A DNA stretch of 64,000 bases from an uncultured Alteromonadaceae bacterium (GCA_947501935.1 CANMXU010000003.1:62001-126000), one strand, 5' to 3'; shown: positions 30,001 through 36,898, counted from the stretch's first letter. Notes: generated from the sequence alone by a model not told the origin. Numbers and translations are program-made.

Positions 30001-32164
30001 TTGCCGTAACGGTATCGCCGACTTTATGATTGCTGTTTGGAATGGTGACTGCGCTGATAGTTGGCGCGGTACTGTCGATAGTAGTGAAATCAATTTTGGT
30101 GACCGATACTTGTTCGTTAGGCGAACCTTCATCATCTTGGGCAACCACATAAATATCATAAGCGGTGCTACCAGATAAGCCACTAAAAGCTTCACTGCCA
30201 GTCGTTGATGAAGTAGTAAAGTCCCCTGATGCTAACTGCCCTGAGCCACCGTTACCAGTACCGGCTTTAACTTCCGCGACTGACGGTGCGCTCGCGCCAT
30301 TTGCCACCACCACATAATAAACCGTGCCGTCTTCATTAAGATCAGCAGATAATGTCGCGCCAGTTCCAGTAATACTTCCAATGGTTGGTGTGCTGTCAAA
30401 CACTGGTGCTGTGTCATCAATAGTGCTGAAATCAATTTTGGTGACCGATGCTTGTTCGTTAGGGGAACCTTCATCATCTTGGGCAACCACATAAATATCA
30501 TAATCAGTACTGTTAGCTAAGCCACTAAAGGCTTCACTGCCAGTGGTTGATGAAGTAGTAAAGTCCCCTGATGCTAACTGCCCTGAGCCACCGTTGCCAG
30601 TACCTGCTTTTACTTCCGCAACTGACGGTGCGCTAGCACCATTTGCCACCACCACATAATAAACTGTGCCGTCTTCATTAAGATCTGCAGATAATGTCGC
30701 ACCAGTTCCGGTAATACTTCCAATGGTTGGTGTGCTGTCAAACACTGGTGCTGTGTCATCAATAGTAGTGAAATCAATTTTGGTGACCGATGCTTGTTCG
30801 TTAGGGGAACCTTCATCATCTTGGGCAACCACATAAATGTCATAATCAGTACTGTTAGCTAAGCCACTAAAGGCTTCACTGCCCGTCGTTGATGAAGTAG
30901 TAAAGTCCCCTGATGCTAATTGGCCTGAGCCACCGTTGCCAGTACCTGCCTTAACTTCCGCAACCGACGGCGCGCTCGCACCATTTGCCACCACCACATA
31001 ATAAACCGTACCATCTTCATCAAGATCAGCAGATAATGTCGCACCAGTTCCAGTAATAGAGCTAATAACAGGCGTGCTATCAAAAACTGGGGCTACATTA
31101 TCAACAACTGTTATCGTAAACTGCTTAGCAAAATCATCGGTGCCATCATTGGTATTTACACGAACAGAGTAAGAGCCGGCGCTAAGTGCTGTAGCATTAT
31201 TAGCTCTTAACGAAGAACCACTAATATTAAAGTTGCCATTATTGGTATCACCAGCGCCAGAAACAAGCGAATAGGTATGGCTATCGCCACCATCAGCATC
31301 TGTGGTGGAAAGTGTACCAACCGTAGCATTAGTGCCATCTGATTGATTGACACTAGTAGAAGTTAAAGAAATATCTGTTGGTGCTGAATTAGCAGGTGTA
31401 CCGCCTGCAATGCTTTTTATGTTAGCATTCTCCCAAAAACCACTTATATGTGTACTTAAATAAAAAGGGTGCCCGCCAGCACGCACAGGAAAAGCACTGG
31501 AGGCAACACATTCTCTAACACTCACTCCGGGAGAGCTAGTACAATTTCCACCTGATGTATAATGCCAGTAATTACCGTTACTGGTACAAGAGGCTTTGTT
31601 GGCGTAAGAGGCCATCACCTGAGCTTGTGCTACAGTAGTTTCAGCAAGGTCTTGGTGAGGAATCCCTCCATCAATAGCAGGATTTGGAGCTGCCGGACCT
31701 CTTTGGCCCAATGGCAGCTTATCGTTATGACAAAAGCTGGCAAAGGTTTTTCTACCGAGCATATTGCCGGAAAGCGTTGCTTTAATACTATCGCCTTTGT
31801 CTAACAAATTATTGTCTTTTAAAAAAGCCAACGCCGAATTATTTACCGCTACCTCAGCAGCCGCATTTTCATTAGCTTTTTTAGCATAACTAAAAGCGCC
31901 AAAAGCTGAGCGTTTGGCTTTAACCTTTTTAGCATTGTCTTGTGCGCTAGCTTGCTCTTGCTGAGCAATATCGGTATTAACATAAACTCTCGCTTCGCTT
32001 TTTAAGCGGCGACCATTCACTGAAGAGCTCACATTTCTAATTGATGCCGCGGCACCACCACCTAACATGGCTAACATCGGAATAGCGCTTTTAATCACTT
32101 TGCCAAGCTTGTTAGGTCTGCCTTTTAACGGGCTTGAATTATTTATCTGCTTAGTCACTTTCAT
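21083..32164 (-). CDS. Giant 3693-residue repeat surface protein with C-terminal OmpA-type module
   Basis: Starts at an ATG with AAAGGA just upstream, 7 bp after the preceding gene. Order by residue: long basic N-terminus and hydrophobic stretch (~27-42); a Cys-containing unique region (~130-250); cadherin-like and three 114-residue Fn3-like repeats (~356-697); two 344-residue Calx-beta-like repeats (~700-1387); further Fn3-like and cadherin-like modules, including four 94-residue repeats (~2025-2400); tandem-95-type domains; a choice-of-anchor-U-like domain (~2875-3080); then SSGGSAGVGLLFMSLLLVLA and ARSRK (~3273-3298), resembling a GlyGly-CTERM sorting signal. After it comes a second signal-like segment (SYLAALLAAITTSSQA), an OmpA-type beta-barrel (~3320-3520), a DSDNDGIIDEQDQCP calcium-binding repeat (~3540) and an OmpA peptidoglycan-binding domain (~3565-3690). 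Likely a surface adhesin; ligand unknown. Confidence 0.88.
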   Translation of the reverse strand: MKVTKQINNSSPLKGRPNKLGKVIKSAIPMLAMLGGGAAASIRNVSSSVNGRRLKSEARVYVNTDIAQQEQASAQDNAKKVKAKRSAFGAFSYAKKANENAAAEVAVNNSALAFLKDNNLLDKGDSIKATLSGNMLGRKTFASFCHNDKLPLGQRGPAAPNPAIDGGIPHQDLAETTVAQAQVMASYANKASCTSNGNYWHYTSGGNCTSSPGVSVRECVASSAFPVRAGGHPFYLSTHISGFWENANIKSIAGGTPANSAPTDISLTSTSVNQSDGTNATVGTLSTTDADGGDSHTYSLVSGAGDTNNGNFNISGSSLRANNATALSAGSYSVRVNTNDGTDDFAKQFTITVVDNVAPVFDSTPVISSITGTGATLSADLDEDGTVYYVVVANGASAPSVAEVKAGTGNGGSGQLASGDFTTSSTTGSEAFSGLANSTDYDIYVVAQDDEGSPNEQASVTKIDFTTIDDTAPVFDSTPTIGSITGTGATLSADLNEDGTVYYVVVANGASAPSVAEVKAGTGNGGSGQLASGDFTTSSTTGSEAFSGLANSTDYDIYVVAQDDEGSPNEQASVTKIDFSTIDDTAPVFDSTPTIGSITGTGATLSADLNEDGTVYYVVVANGASAPSVAEVKAGTGNGGSGQLASGDFTTSSTTGSEAFSGLSGSTAYDIYVVAQDDEGSPNEQVSVTKIDFTTIDSTAPTISAVTIPNSNHKVGDTVTATITVTSDSDDYTTGSGGISGTINGYALGSLNKTNDTTYTATFTITDGGVDVAAGSNIAVNFTLDDSSGNTSAAFTTAISQGSDAIYANLPDIDLTTDTNTIAEDGGVATLTATLSGSLNNHWPADITVNLAYTGTGSAGTDYSKLDSIVISSGSSSNTASLTSTADTLFDAAADETAIVDLSSLSVGNEGTTNQQTITITDAESAPTVTLSTGASSVAENGGTSVITAELSHATYENVTVNISYSGTATGGGTDYNTPSSSITINGGSTSANATTGITAVDDGDIDANETIIIDVSSVSGGGASESGTQQQTVTITDDEDGTAPTISAVTIPNSNHKVGDTVTATITVTSDSDDYTTGSGGISGTINGYALGSLSKTNDTTYTATFTVTDGGVDVAAGSNIAVNFTLDDSSGNTSAAFTTAISQGSDAIYANLPDVDLTTDTNTIAEDGGVATLTATLSGSLNNHWPADITVNLAYTGTGSAGTDYSKLDSIVITSGSSSNTASLTSTADTLFDAAADETAIVDISSLSVGNEGSTNQQTITITDAESAPTVTLSTASSSIAENGGTSVITAELSHATYENVTVNLTYSGTATNGGTDYNTPSSSITINGGSTSANATTGITAVDDGDIDANETIIIDVSSVSGGSASESGTQQQTVTITDDEDGTAPTFDTSPILSAITSSGATVAVDLDEDGSAYYLVVADGATVPTAAQVKAGVDYSGMTVLANGTINTTSTIGNSTISTLSDGSHYDIYVIAQDNFGNLQADGAVVRLDLSTTDILPDIASITISGSPADTDTSVDFDVVFADEVSNVSTDDFTANLVSGETNQPPAITGITGSGKNYTVSINTGVTIGDLRLDLNDSTNIIDENSNTPSAYTSGAEHTIDTNNVPTVTEATNSVGPFTPDEDVKVALDLTDLVIADGNDDALTLTLSVDNGLLFASDGNTTVSATTIAGSDEDGTTSITLTGLSADITSFFDDGERIHFQTDENDTSAVTLTISADDELEVGSAFTETLTITAINDAPTISGTPTTSIVDGNAYSFIPSANDIENDTPLVFSITNKPTWASFDTETGELSGNPTPAHVGITSDIVIRVEDPSLDGNDLAAFDVEIVASNLAPEISQGTSTLINMSEDGAPTAFSLSLDATDVNNDSLIWSIATQSTQGTAAASGGGNNKTISYIPNDNYQGNDSFVVAVSDGLLTDTITVNVVVASVNDLPSFSSSGTSTVAEDSGYSYNITATDLDDTNLTITATTKPNWLTLVDNGSGSASLTGTPTNADIGDNSITLKVTDDENGQSLQSFTITVTNTNDAPIISGTPATTIAEDSAYSFTPTVTDVDSGDTKTFSITGKPSWAGFSTATGSLTGTPNNDEIGTYSNIIITVTDSANASDSLTAFAIAVTNTNDAPEITGTPNTTVAEDSAYSFTPTVTDVDSGDTKTFSITDKPSWAEFSTATGALTGTPSNDDVGSDSNIIITVTDSANASDSLTAFAIAVTNTNDAPIISGTPSTTVAEDSAYSFTPTVTDVDSGDTKTFSITGKPSWAGFSTATGSLTGTPNNDEIGNYSNIIITVTDSANASDSLTAFAIAVTNTNDAPIISGTPATTIAEDSAYSFTPTVTDVDSGDTKTFSITGKPSWAEFSTATGALTGTPSNDDVGSDSNIIITVTDSANASVSLTAFTIEVTNTNDIAEGENQQLSLAEDSQINVEPLFSDVDGDELTFQVVTEPSHGEMNTLTTPWVYIPEANYNGEDFITVIANDGNVDSAAVTISFTITAVNDAPEAIDDLVSIELNQDNIYNLDVLDNDLDIDEDELSISAATASLGQVSIVDGQLQYVAETGFVGDVQLSYIITDGHDEYSEATVSLTVNGTNNVSAPELIVPEPVVVNANGLYTKVDLGIATAVDNAGKAIPVSLVDGITLFQPGNNLAYWQTIDNATGLSTIASQKVSVNPLVSLAKNQVVVEGAALEIEVILNGQAPSYPLEISYTISGSSDENDHNLVDGSINIESGSSAIIQAFITADADIEGDETLIITLSDELNLGAQAQQTIIITEENVAPEVNLSASQNNIDSIKFTPNGGDIIISAQVTDANVNDSVSINWLLPEELTVIEQDNNQVVIDASTLTSGVYQVSLTASDEGLLSQTSTLYLAVVAELPVLQDDVDTDGDLIPDSQEGYADSDSDGIPDYQDAIAECNVLPEQANVQQRFLVEGQPGVCLRKGSTVANSENGGIQLSDDDLSNSIGIDDEALNIGGIFDYIATGLPTVGQQYSLVLPQRQPIPAGAVYRKYNENSGWGEFVQDADNYLHSTAGEPGYCPPPESVDWNSGLTEGHWCVQLTLTDGGPNDDDGIANGTIVDPGGVAVLMSNNAMPIANHDSVSMLRNESIIIDVLNNDTDVDGDIVSLGVASAIFGEVSITADQQLSYSPYENFAGMDTITYSISDGNGGVANSTVTVEVRVNQAPVIDTEPQNITVDDHSSVTIEPIAGINDVDNDTLTITAASVDHGQITINADNSLTYTPARDYQGTAIVTYLVSDGENDPIEGSFNVTVTAYQSLKLESKSSGGSAGVGLLFMSLLLVLARSRKVLKLSYLAALLAAITTSSQANEQPLSGFFIGGGLNQLYSADAEDELNALTQGFDNVDSDASRLGWQLHLGYQFDNNWRVELGYHDLDNVEVTFDALPNAIDYQKLAQAQAGTGSGVALIAAYQWQLTERLALQPRLGLMHWSSDIYLTDINNTQLARAEDSDTDFVAGLALEYQLNKNWSMYALLQNYFFEDNVSSIGLGINYYFGNQSGNTTNKTSKTSANQQVTQVSTPKPVAVIAKPKDSDNDGIIDEQDQCPATAIKYAVDANGCVIMEQREVEMQVVLHFSVASSKIQAEDQQKIKALAEFIEKYQVKSLNIYGHTSAQGAAAFNKKLSQQRAQALLNQLHQDYGIDETIMTAIGKGEEALLDHANTAAAHQINRRVEISLKEILLVEKAR
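24960..26090 (-). repeat. Four 282-bp direct repeats in the giant gene (cadherin-like modules)
   Basis: Copies of a 94-residue module containing GTP-TT-AEDSAYSFTPTV and KPSWA-FSTATG follow each other with a period of exactly 282 bp (the marker ATGC-GTTA falls at 24979, 25261, 25543 and 25825). Near-identity between copies points to recent duplication or gene conversion. The period is a multiple of three, so copy-number change would keep the frame. Confidence 0.9.
28000..30060 (-). repeat. Two 1032-bp direct repeats in the giant gene (Calx-beta-like modules)
   Basis: The same ~344-residue unit (TAPTISAVTIPNSNHKVGD to the ITDDEDG end) occurs twice with an offset of 1032 bp (marker GACTGCGCTG at 29014 and 30046). 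The copies are almost identical at the DNA level, including long exact stretches, so this is a hotspot for recombination and also a place where an assembly could collapse or expand. Confidence 0.9.
30075..31100 (-). repeat. Three 342-bp direct repeats in the giant gene (Fn3-like modules)
   Basis: A 114-residue unit (APVFDSTP to KIDF-TIDD) occurs three times with a 342-bp period (marker at 30081, 30423 and 30765). The copies differ by only a few bases. Together with the other arrays, all periods are multiples of three. Confidence 0.9.
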
Positions 32165-32171
32165 TAATCCT

Positions 32172-33494
32172 TTAACTTGTCAGTGGTTGCATTTTGGGGT
32201 GACAAAAATGATTTCTCATTCTTGGGTGCGAAGGTTCAATTAATTCCGGAAAACTACTATTGGGTATTACGGCAATATCGTAAATTTGGTCAACATTACC
32301 GGTGAATTTAATATTGCCAATTTCAGCTTGCTCACCTTTTTCATCAAGGTTGAATAGCCAAATTCCTGAAAAAGTTTCATCGTACTTTTCTGATAACGGT
32401 GCTGGTTTAGTCACATCCGCCGCTCTTACTTTCGACAGGCCAGCAAACATAATAGGACCATAAAAGTCCATGCCGCGGGTAAAACCGGGCACTTCAAATA
32501 AGGTTTCGGTTTGCTTAGTTTCAGGGTGATAACTACAAATAAGGCCATAGCCTGAATTACAAAAATATACTTGTTCGTTATACCAACGGGGCGAGTGCGG
32601 CATGGCTAAGCCGTCAACTAAAATTTCATTGGTTTCAACATCCATCAAGGTGCCGTCAAAGCTTTTGCCTTTACGCCACATACCTGCATTATCAAACTTT
32701 GAAAATGTGGTTACATAGGCAGGTTTACCGTCTTTTAAAGTCATGCCATTGAGGTGGCAGCGGTCTTCAGGGACGAGTTCCGAAATAAAATGTGGTTTCC
32801 AGCGAGGGACAAAACTCGAATCAGCATCGAGGGTGCATAAACACGAAAAACTAGAGTTAACTGCCCATAAGCCTTCATCGCCCCAGTCAATATCATGAAT
32901 ATTGATCATGCCGGAATAATGGGCCGAACGGGTGATAAAACAAGCGTCTACGCGCTCATCAAGTGCTGCGTTTAACTTTTCTTGATAAGCCTGAGCTTTC
33001 TGCCGTTGTTGCTTCATTTGTTCACCTTGTTCAGGTGTTAACTCAACTGAATCTTTGTCGGGAGTGCTTACCCCTTGAGGCTGTTGCTCTTGTTGCTGTT
33101 CTTTCGCTTTAATACGAGGCGCGGTAATATCGTCTTCAATTTTTACCAAGGGCTGTTTTATTTGTTCTAATAAACCGTCTTCACGTTGAAAGTTAATAAT
33201 TTGCGTGAATATACCTAAGGTAATGCCATCTTCACTGGCAGTAAGCCCCATAGGACGAGGAAAACTTTTAAAATTTACATCCAGCTTTTTACCGTCGCTG
33301 CGGATCAGCATTAAGCGCCCTGCTTGATAGGAAGTAAAAGCGAGCGAGATATTAAGCTCTTTTAAAATGGCGGGTAAATTATCGCTATATTCACAGGTGA
33401 AATCGAGTTCATCTGTTACTAATGAGGGGGTTTGTGGCTGTTCAACGTCAGCTTTTTTGACTACATCATCCATAACTTTACTTAATTTCAGCAC
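32172..33494 (-). CDS. TIGR03032-family protein of unknown function
   Basis: 440 residues. The regions LAFTSYQAGRLMLIR, RPMGLTASEDG, SGMINIHDIDWGDEGLWAVN, NGMTLKDGKPAYVTTF, LPHSPRW-like (MPHSPRWYNEQVYFCNSG) and FTRGMDFYGPIMFAGLSKVR match what I know of the TIGR03032 family, which has a beta-propeller-like pattern but no assigned activity. A Gln/Glu/Lys-rich low-complexity insert (about 110-165) interrupts it. No signal peptide is seen. The listed start is GTG; an ATG at 33473 (MDDVVKKADVEQ) is equally possible. It sits between a subtilase and the giant surface protein (7 bp before the latter), so it is probably co-expressed with it. Confidence 0.8.
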   Translation of the reverse strand: MLKLSKVMDDVVKKADVEQPQTPSLVTDELDFTCEYSDNLPAILKELNISLAFTSYQAGRLMLIRSDGKKLDVNFKSFPRPMGLTASEDGITLGIFTQIINFQREDGLLEQIKQPLVKIEDDITAPRIKAKEQQQEQQPQGVSTPDKDSVELTPEQGEQMKQQRQKAQAYQEKLNAALDERVDACFITRSAHYSGMINIHDIDWGDEGLWAVNSSFSCLCTLDADSSFVPRWKPHFISELVPEDRCHLNGMTLKDGKPAYVTTFSKFDNAGMWRKGKSFDGTLMDVETNEILVDGLAMPHSPRWYNEQVYFCNSGYGLICSYHPETKQTETLFEVPGFTRGMDFYGPIMFAGLSKVRAADVTKPAPLSEKYDETFSGIWLFNLDEKGEQAEIGNIKFTGNVDQIYDIAVIPNSSFPELIEPSHPRMRNHFCHPKMQPLTS

Positions 33495-33615
33495 ACGGTA
33501 GTACTGAATATCCTTATTAAGATCACCTTTCCTAGTGAACTATTTATTCAGTGTTTACTACACTGAATGTCCTTTGACTAACTTTTCTTAACTTTACTTA
33601 AATTAGCTGAAGTTA

Positions 33616-34929
33616 CTATGTTTTTTTACTTAGTGTAACTTTTGTTGATTTCGTTACTGCTAACTGAGTCAGCTCTTTTAATTGTATTAATAATTGACTT
33701 AGCGTTAGTTCAGGTTGCTGCGATAACAGCAAAGCAGCCAAGCCAGAGGTTATACTTGAAGCTAAAGAAGTTCCTGAGAAATAACCATATTTTCCTAATA
33801 TTAGCGTAGTCTTGGTATTTTTACCATAGTTCAATAAATCGACACTAGCGCCATAATTACTGAAGCTGAGTCGATTGCCACGCTGATCGGCTGCACCTAC
33901 TACAATTGCTGCGGGGATACTGGCTTCGCTACTAAATTTATTTAATGCTTTGCCTTGATTACCTGATGAGAAAATTACCGCTATCCCCTTACCATTTCGG
34001 CCTGTTTTAGCCAGTTCAGTAACAATTTCGGCAACCGGCTGTAATAGCCATTGTGAATGCCAACTGCAATTAATAATATCCGCGTTAGCAAGGGCTGCTA
34101 AGTTAAAACTTAACAAGGTATTTGAAGTCCAACTGTCTGGTTGGCGCAAAGCAATAATATCGGCTTCAGGGGCAATACCATCAATACCGATATTATTATG
34201 TTGGGCAAAAATAATACCTGCCACTTTAGTGCCATGACTATCTAATCGCGATAGCGGCTGAGCGGTCAATTTTTTATTAGTGACATCATAAGCTAGTAGC
34301 GGTTTTAAGTGTTGAAGGTCTGGATGTTTTAAGGCAAAACCATCGTCAATAATGGCAATTTTTATACCTGCGCCTTTGGTGGTCTGCCATAAATCGGGCA
34401 CATTCAATTGCGCGATATATTCGTTACTTTTAAAAGAGGAAGGGACAGAAACAGTGTCTTTTTTAATAGCCTGTTTTTGCACAGTAGACTTCTGTTTGAG
34501 TTGTAAAATATCAGGCTGTACTAATTTAATTTCTGGCAGAGTTGTTAGCTCGGTTAATACCTCCGACAGTACCGCTTTATCTTTTATTTCAACCGCATAA
34601 AAATGACTTTGCTGACCTATAAATAACTCGGTTACTTTGTTGATTTTCTGATGATATTGCTGCAGCTTAACTTTCGTTATTTTTTTTGAAGTTTTAACAA
34701 TAAGTCGATTGCTCACTGATACCTTGACGTTACTACCAGCAACTAAATAATGCTGTTGTTGTTTGATTAAACTAACGGATTCAGAGAAGTTATTAAAAGT
34801 TAAGTTCTTTGCTAAGCTAGCTGCTGATATACAAAACAACGAGAGAAATAAAGTAAGATATACTTGGTATCGTCTATGAATCTTCGGATTAAAAATACCA
34901 GCTAAAAACTGAAAAAAAATAGACTGCAA
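33616..34929 (-). CDS. S8 subtilisin-like serine protease, exported
   Basis: 437 residues. The catalytic Asp is in IAIIDDGFALKHPD (about 196), His in DSHGTKVAGI (about 233) and Ser in FSGTSLASS (about 388), with the oxyanion Asn in FSSGNQGKA. The N-terminus has a basic stretch followed by YLTLFLSLFCISAASLA, a likely signal peptide, then a ~130-residue propeptide-like region. The start appears to be TTG at 34929 (an AGAGA lies upstream; no ATG is available before the signal peptide). First gene of the set protease, TIGR03032 protein, giant surface protein. By position it may mature or release the giant protein; that is inference. Confidence 0.88.
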   Translation of the reverse strand: MQSIFFQFLAGIFNPKIHRRYQVYLTLFLSLFCISAASLAKNLTFNNFSESVSLIKQQQHYLVAGSNVKVSVSNRLIVKTSKKITKVKLQQYHQKINKVTELFIGQQSHFYAVEIKDKAVLSEVLTELTTLPEIKLVQPDILQLKQKSTVQKQAIKKDTVSVPSSFKSNEYIAQLNVPDLWQTTKGAGIKIAIIDDGFALKHPDLQHLKPLLAYDVTNKKLTAQPLSRLDSHGTKVAGIIFAQHNNIGIDGIAPEADIIALRQPDSWTSNTLLSFNLAALANADIINCSWHSQWLLQPVAEIVTELAKTGRNGKGIAVIFSSGNQGKALNKFSSEASIPAAIVVGAADQRGNRLSFSNYGASVDLLNYGKNTKTTLILGKYGYFSGTSLASSITSGLAALLLSQQPELTLSQLLIQLKELTQLAVTKSTKVTLSKKT

Positions 34930-35155
34930 AATATTTCTCTTTAAAAAAGAAAAGTTACCAACACAGTATAAAATACCATACTAGTAACTTATGCAAGACA
35001 TATTTAAACAACGAGCCACTGAAGATATATAGCAGTTTATACTTGGGTATACGCCATCTAGCGCAATACATAAGTTCACATATAACTGCGCCGACGGTTT
35101 TCATGTGTTTGACTTTATTGAGAAAATGTATACCGTAAAAAATTAATTTGTTGAA

Positions 35156-36142
35156 CTACAAACTCAAATCAACCACCACTCGGCCACGAACCTTACCAGC
35201 CATTAACTGCTCTGAGGTTTCAATAACGTCAGATAAACCAATAACGGTTTGAATTTTTTCTAATTGTAAGTCATTAACAAGTTCAGCCAAACGAGACCAA
35301 GCTTCAAGGCGATCGGCAGTTGGTCGCATCACGCTATCAATACCTGCTAATGTTACGCCACGTAAAATAAAGGGCGCTACCGTTGCCGGAAAGTCCATGC
35401 CTTGCGCTAAACCACAAGCAGCTACTACGCCACCATATTGTAAACCAGCACAAACATTGGCGAGAGTGTGGCTGCCAACAGAGTCAATGGCTGCCGCCCA
35501 TTGCTCTTTTCCTAACGGACGACCCGCTTCAGATAAACTAGCGCGGTCAATAATTTCACTCGCGCCTAAGGCAGTTAAATAATCACTTTCAGCAATTCGG
35601 CCCGTAGAGGCAACCACCTGATAACCGAGTTTGGCTAAAATTGCGATAGCAAAACTACCAACACCGCCATTGGCTCCGGTCACCAAAACCTTGCCACTTT
35701 CGGGGCTAATACCATTTTTTTCAAGTGCGATAACCGAAAGCATAGCGGTATAGCCCGCAGTACCTATGCTCATTGCTTGTAAAGGAGAAATAGCTTCTGG
35801 TAAAGGAATTAACCAATCAGCTTTAAGCTTAGCTTTGGCAGCTAAACCACCCCAATGTTTTTCACCTACGCCCCAACCATTTAGCACGACTTGCTGGCCA
35901 ACGGTAAAACTCTCATTGCTGCTTTCACTCACGGTGCCAACTAAGTCAACGCCAGGCACCATAGGAAACTTGCGTACTACAGGACCTTTACCGGTAATAG
36001 CTAAGCCGTCTTTATAATTTAACGTGCTGTATTGCACATCAACCGTTACATCACCTTCAGGTAAATCAGCCTCGTTTAACGACTGCAGACTGGCTTGATA
36101 ACCTTGCTCGTTTTTTTCAATTACAATACCGTTAAACATCAT
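35156..36142 (-). CDS. acuI: AcuI/YhdH-type acrylyl-CoA reductase (MDR family)
   Basis: 328 residues of the zinc-free medium-chain dehydrogenase/reductase group. It contains STLNYKDGLAITGKGPVVR, PGVDLVGTV, LNGWGVGEKHWGGLA and the NADPH-binding VTGANGGVGSFAIAILAKLG (about 160-179), all typical of AcuI/YhdH, which reduces acryloyl-CoA to propionyl-CoA and protects cells from acrylate, including acrylate from DMSP. Two ATG codons stand together at the start, with AAGGA just upstream. Its promoter contains the same TetR-type operator as the regulator gene upstream. Acrylate is the likely inducer by analogy; other enals or quinones are alternatives. Confidence 0.9.
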   Translation of the reverse strand: MMFNGIVIEKNEQGYQASLQSLNEADLPEGDVTVDVQYSTLNYKDGLAITGKGPVVRKFPMVPGVDLVGTVSESSNESFTVGQQVVLNGWGVGEKHWGGLAAKAKLKADWLIPLPEAISPLQAMSIGTAGYTAMLSVIALEKNGISPESGKVLVTGANGGVGSFAIAILAKLGYQVVASTGRIAESDYLTALGASEIIDRASLSEAGRPLGKEQWAAAIDSVGSHTLANVCAGLQYGGVVAACGLAQGMDFPATVAPFILRGVTLAGIDSVMRPTADRLEAWSRLAELVNDLQLEKIQTVIGLSDVIETSEQLMAGKVRGRVVVDLSL

Positions 36143-36161
36143 TTTTTCCTTAGAAAATATT

Positions 36162-36176
36162 TAGACTGATCGTCTA
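36162..36176. promoter_or_regulatory. TetR-type operator upstream of acuI
   Basis: TAGACTGATCGTCTA, arms TAGAC/GTCTA with a 5-bp centre, lies 20 bp before the acuI start. It differs by one base from the site at 36884-36898 in front of the TetR gene, so one repressor probably controls both. The arms resemble the NemR-type box as I remember it. Confidence 0.8.
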
Positions 36177-36237
36177 TTAATTAATAAAATAAGTGCAGCA
36201 ATAATTTGAACACTTAACTTACTTCGAACGAGCAGCT

Positions 36238-36873
36238 TTATTTAGGTAAGCTGCTCAAGTACATTTTCATATACAGGGTTAAAGGTTTTGAGCTTTCCAG
36301 TAACTTGGCTTGCATTACCGCACCCTCCCAACCTATCCAAAAGTACTCAGCTAATTGTTGGCAGTCAGCTTGTTTTGAAAGTTCACCTTGCTGCTGCGCT
36401 AACGCTAAACAGGCGGCAATTTTCTGCTGCCAACCTAAAAAAACATTCTGAATTCGTTCACGAAAACTACTTGGCAATAACCCGACTTCTTGGCCTAAAT
36501 TGCCGATTAAACAACCGCGTTTATACTGATATTTCGCCATACCTTGCTGTGCTTGTTGAGCAAATTCTGCAATGCGATTAAGGGGGCTTAAGTCTTCATT
36601 ATGCAAGCAGCTATCTAGCTTATTAGCAAAGTAACTGTCGTAGCTTGCAATAACAGCAATGCCAAAATCTTCTTTGCTTTTAAAGTAGTGATAGAACGAG
36701 CCTTTTGGCACAGCCACTTTTTTTAATATACCGTCGATACCTGCCGAAACAAAACCACTTTCAGTGAGTACTTCCAAGCCGCTACGAATTAACGCTGCTC
36801 GGGTGTCTTCACTATAACGACTAACTTTGGGTGGCCGACCACGTCGTGGTTTTAATAATTGCTCACTATTCAT
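36238..36873 (-). CDS. TetR-family repressor (AcuR/NemR-like)
   Basis: 211 residues from the ATG at 36873; an in-frame start 36 bp upstream would overlap the operator and is unlikely. The N-terminus has a basic arm (KPRRGRPPKVSRYS), then the helix-turn-helix ESGFVSAGIDGILKKVAVPKGSFYHYFKSKEDF (recognition helix near 50-60; quoted here only as landmarks SAGIDGILK and KGSFYHYF). The C-terminal part is the ligand-binding helical domain. It is followed 95 bp later by acuI, and both promoters carry the TAGAC-N5-GTCTA palindrome, so it is most likely an autoregulated repressor of acuI. Confidence 0.9.
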   Translation of the reverse strand: MNSEQLLKPRRGRPPKVSRYSEDTRAALIRSGLEVLTESGFVSAGIDGILKKVAVPKGSFYHYFKSKEDFGIAVIASYDSYFANKLDSCLHNEDLSPLNRIAEFAQQAQQGMAKYQYKRGCLIGNLGQEVGLLPSSFRERIQNVFLGWQQKIAACLALAQQQGELSKQADCQQLAEYFWIGWEGAVMQAKLLESSKPLTLYMKMYLSSLPK

Positions 36874-36883
36874 TCGAATATTA

Positions 36884-36898
36884 TAGACCGATCGTCTA
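36884..36898. promoter_or_regulatory. TetR-type operator upstream of the TetR gene
   Basis: TAGACCGATCGTCTA, an inverted repeat 10 bp before the regulator's start codon, matching the acuI site in 14 of 15 bases. This position would block both transcription and early elongation, as expected for autorepression. Confidence 0.8.

Noticed and set aside
24264..31804. Many plus-strand and alternate minus-strand frames of 60-120 residues inside the giant gene
   Set aside because: They repeat with the DNA repeats of the giant gene and show low-complexity antisense composition; shadows.
34940..35150. Terminator or sRNA between the subtilase and acuI
   Set aside because: Only short imperfect inverted repeats (GCGCA/TGCGC) with no T run; nothing supportable.
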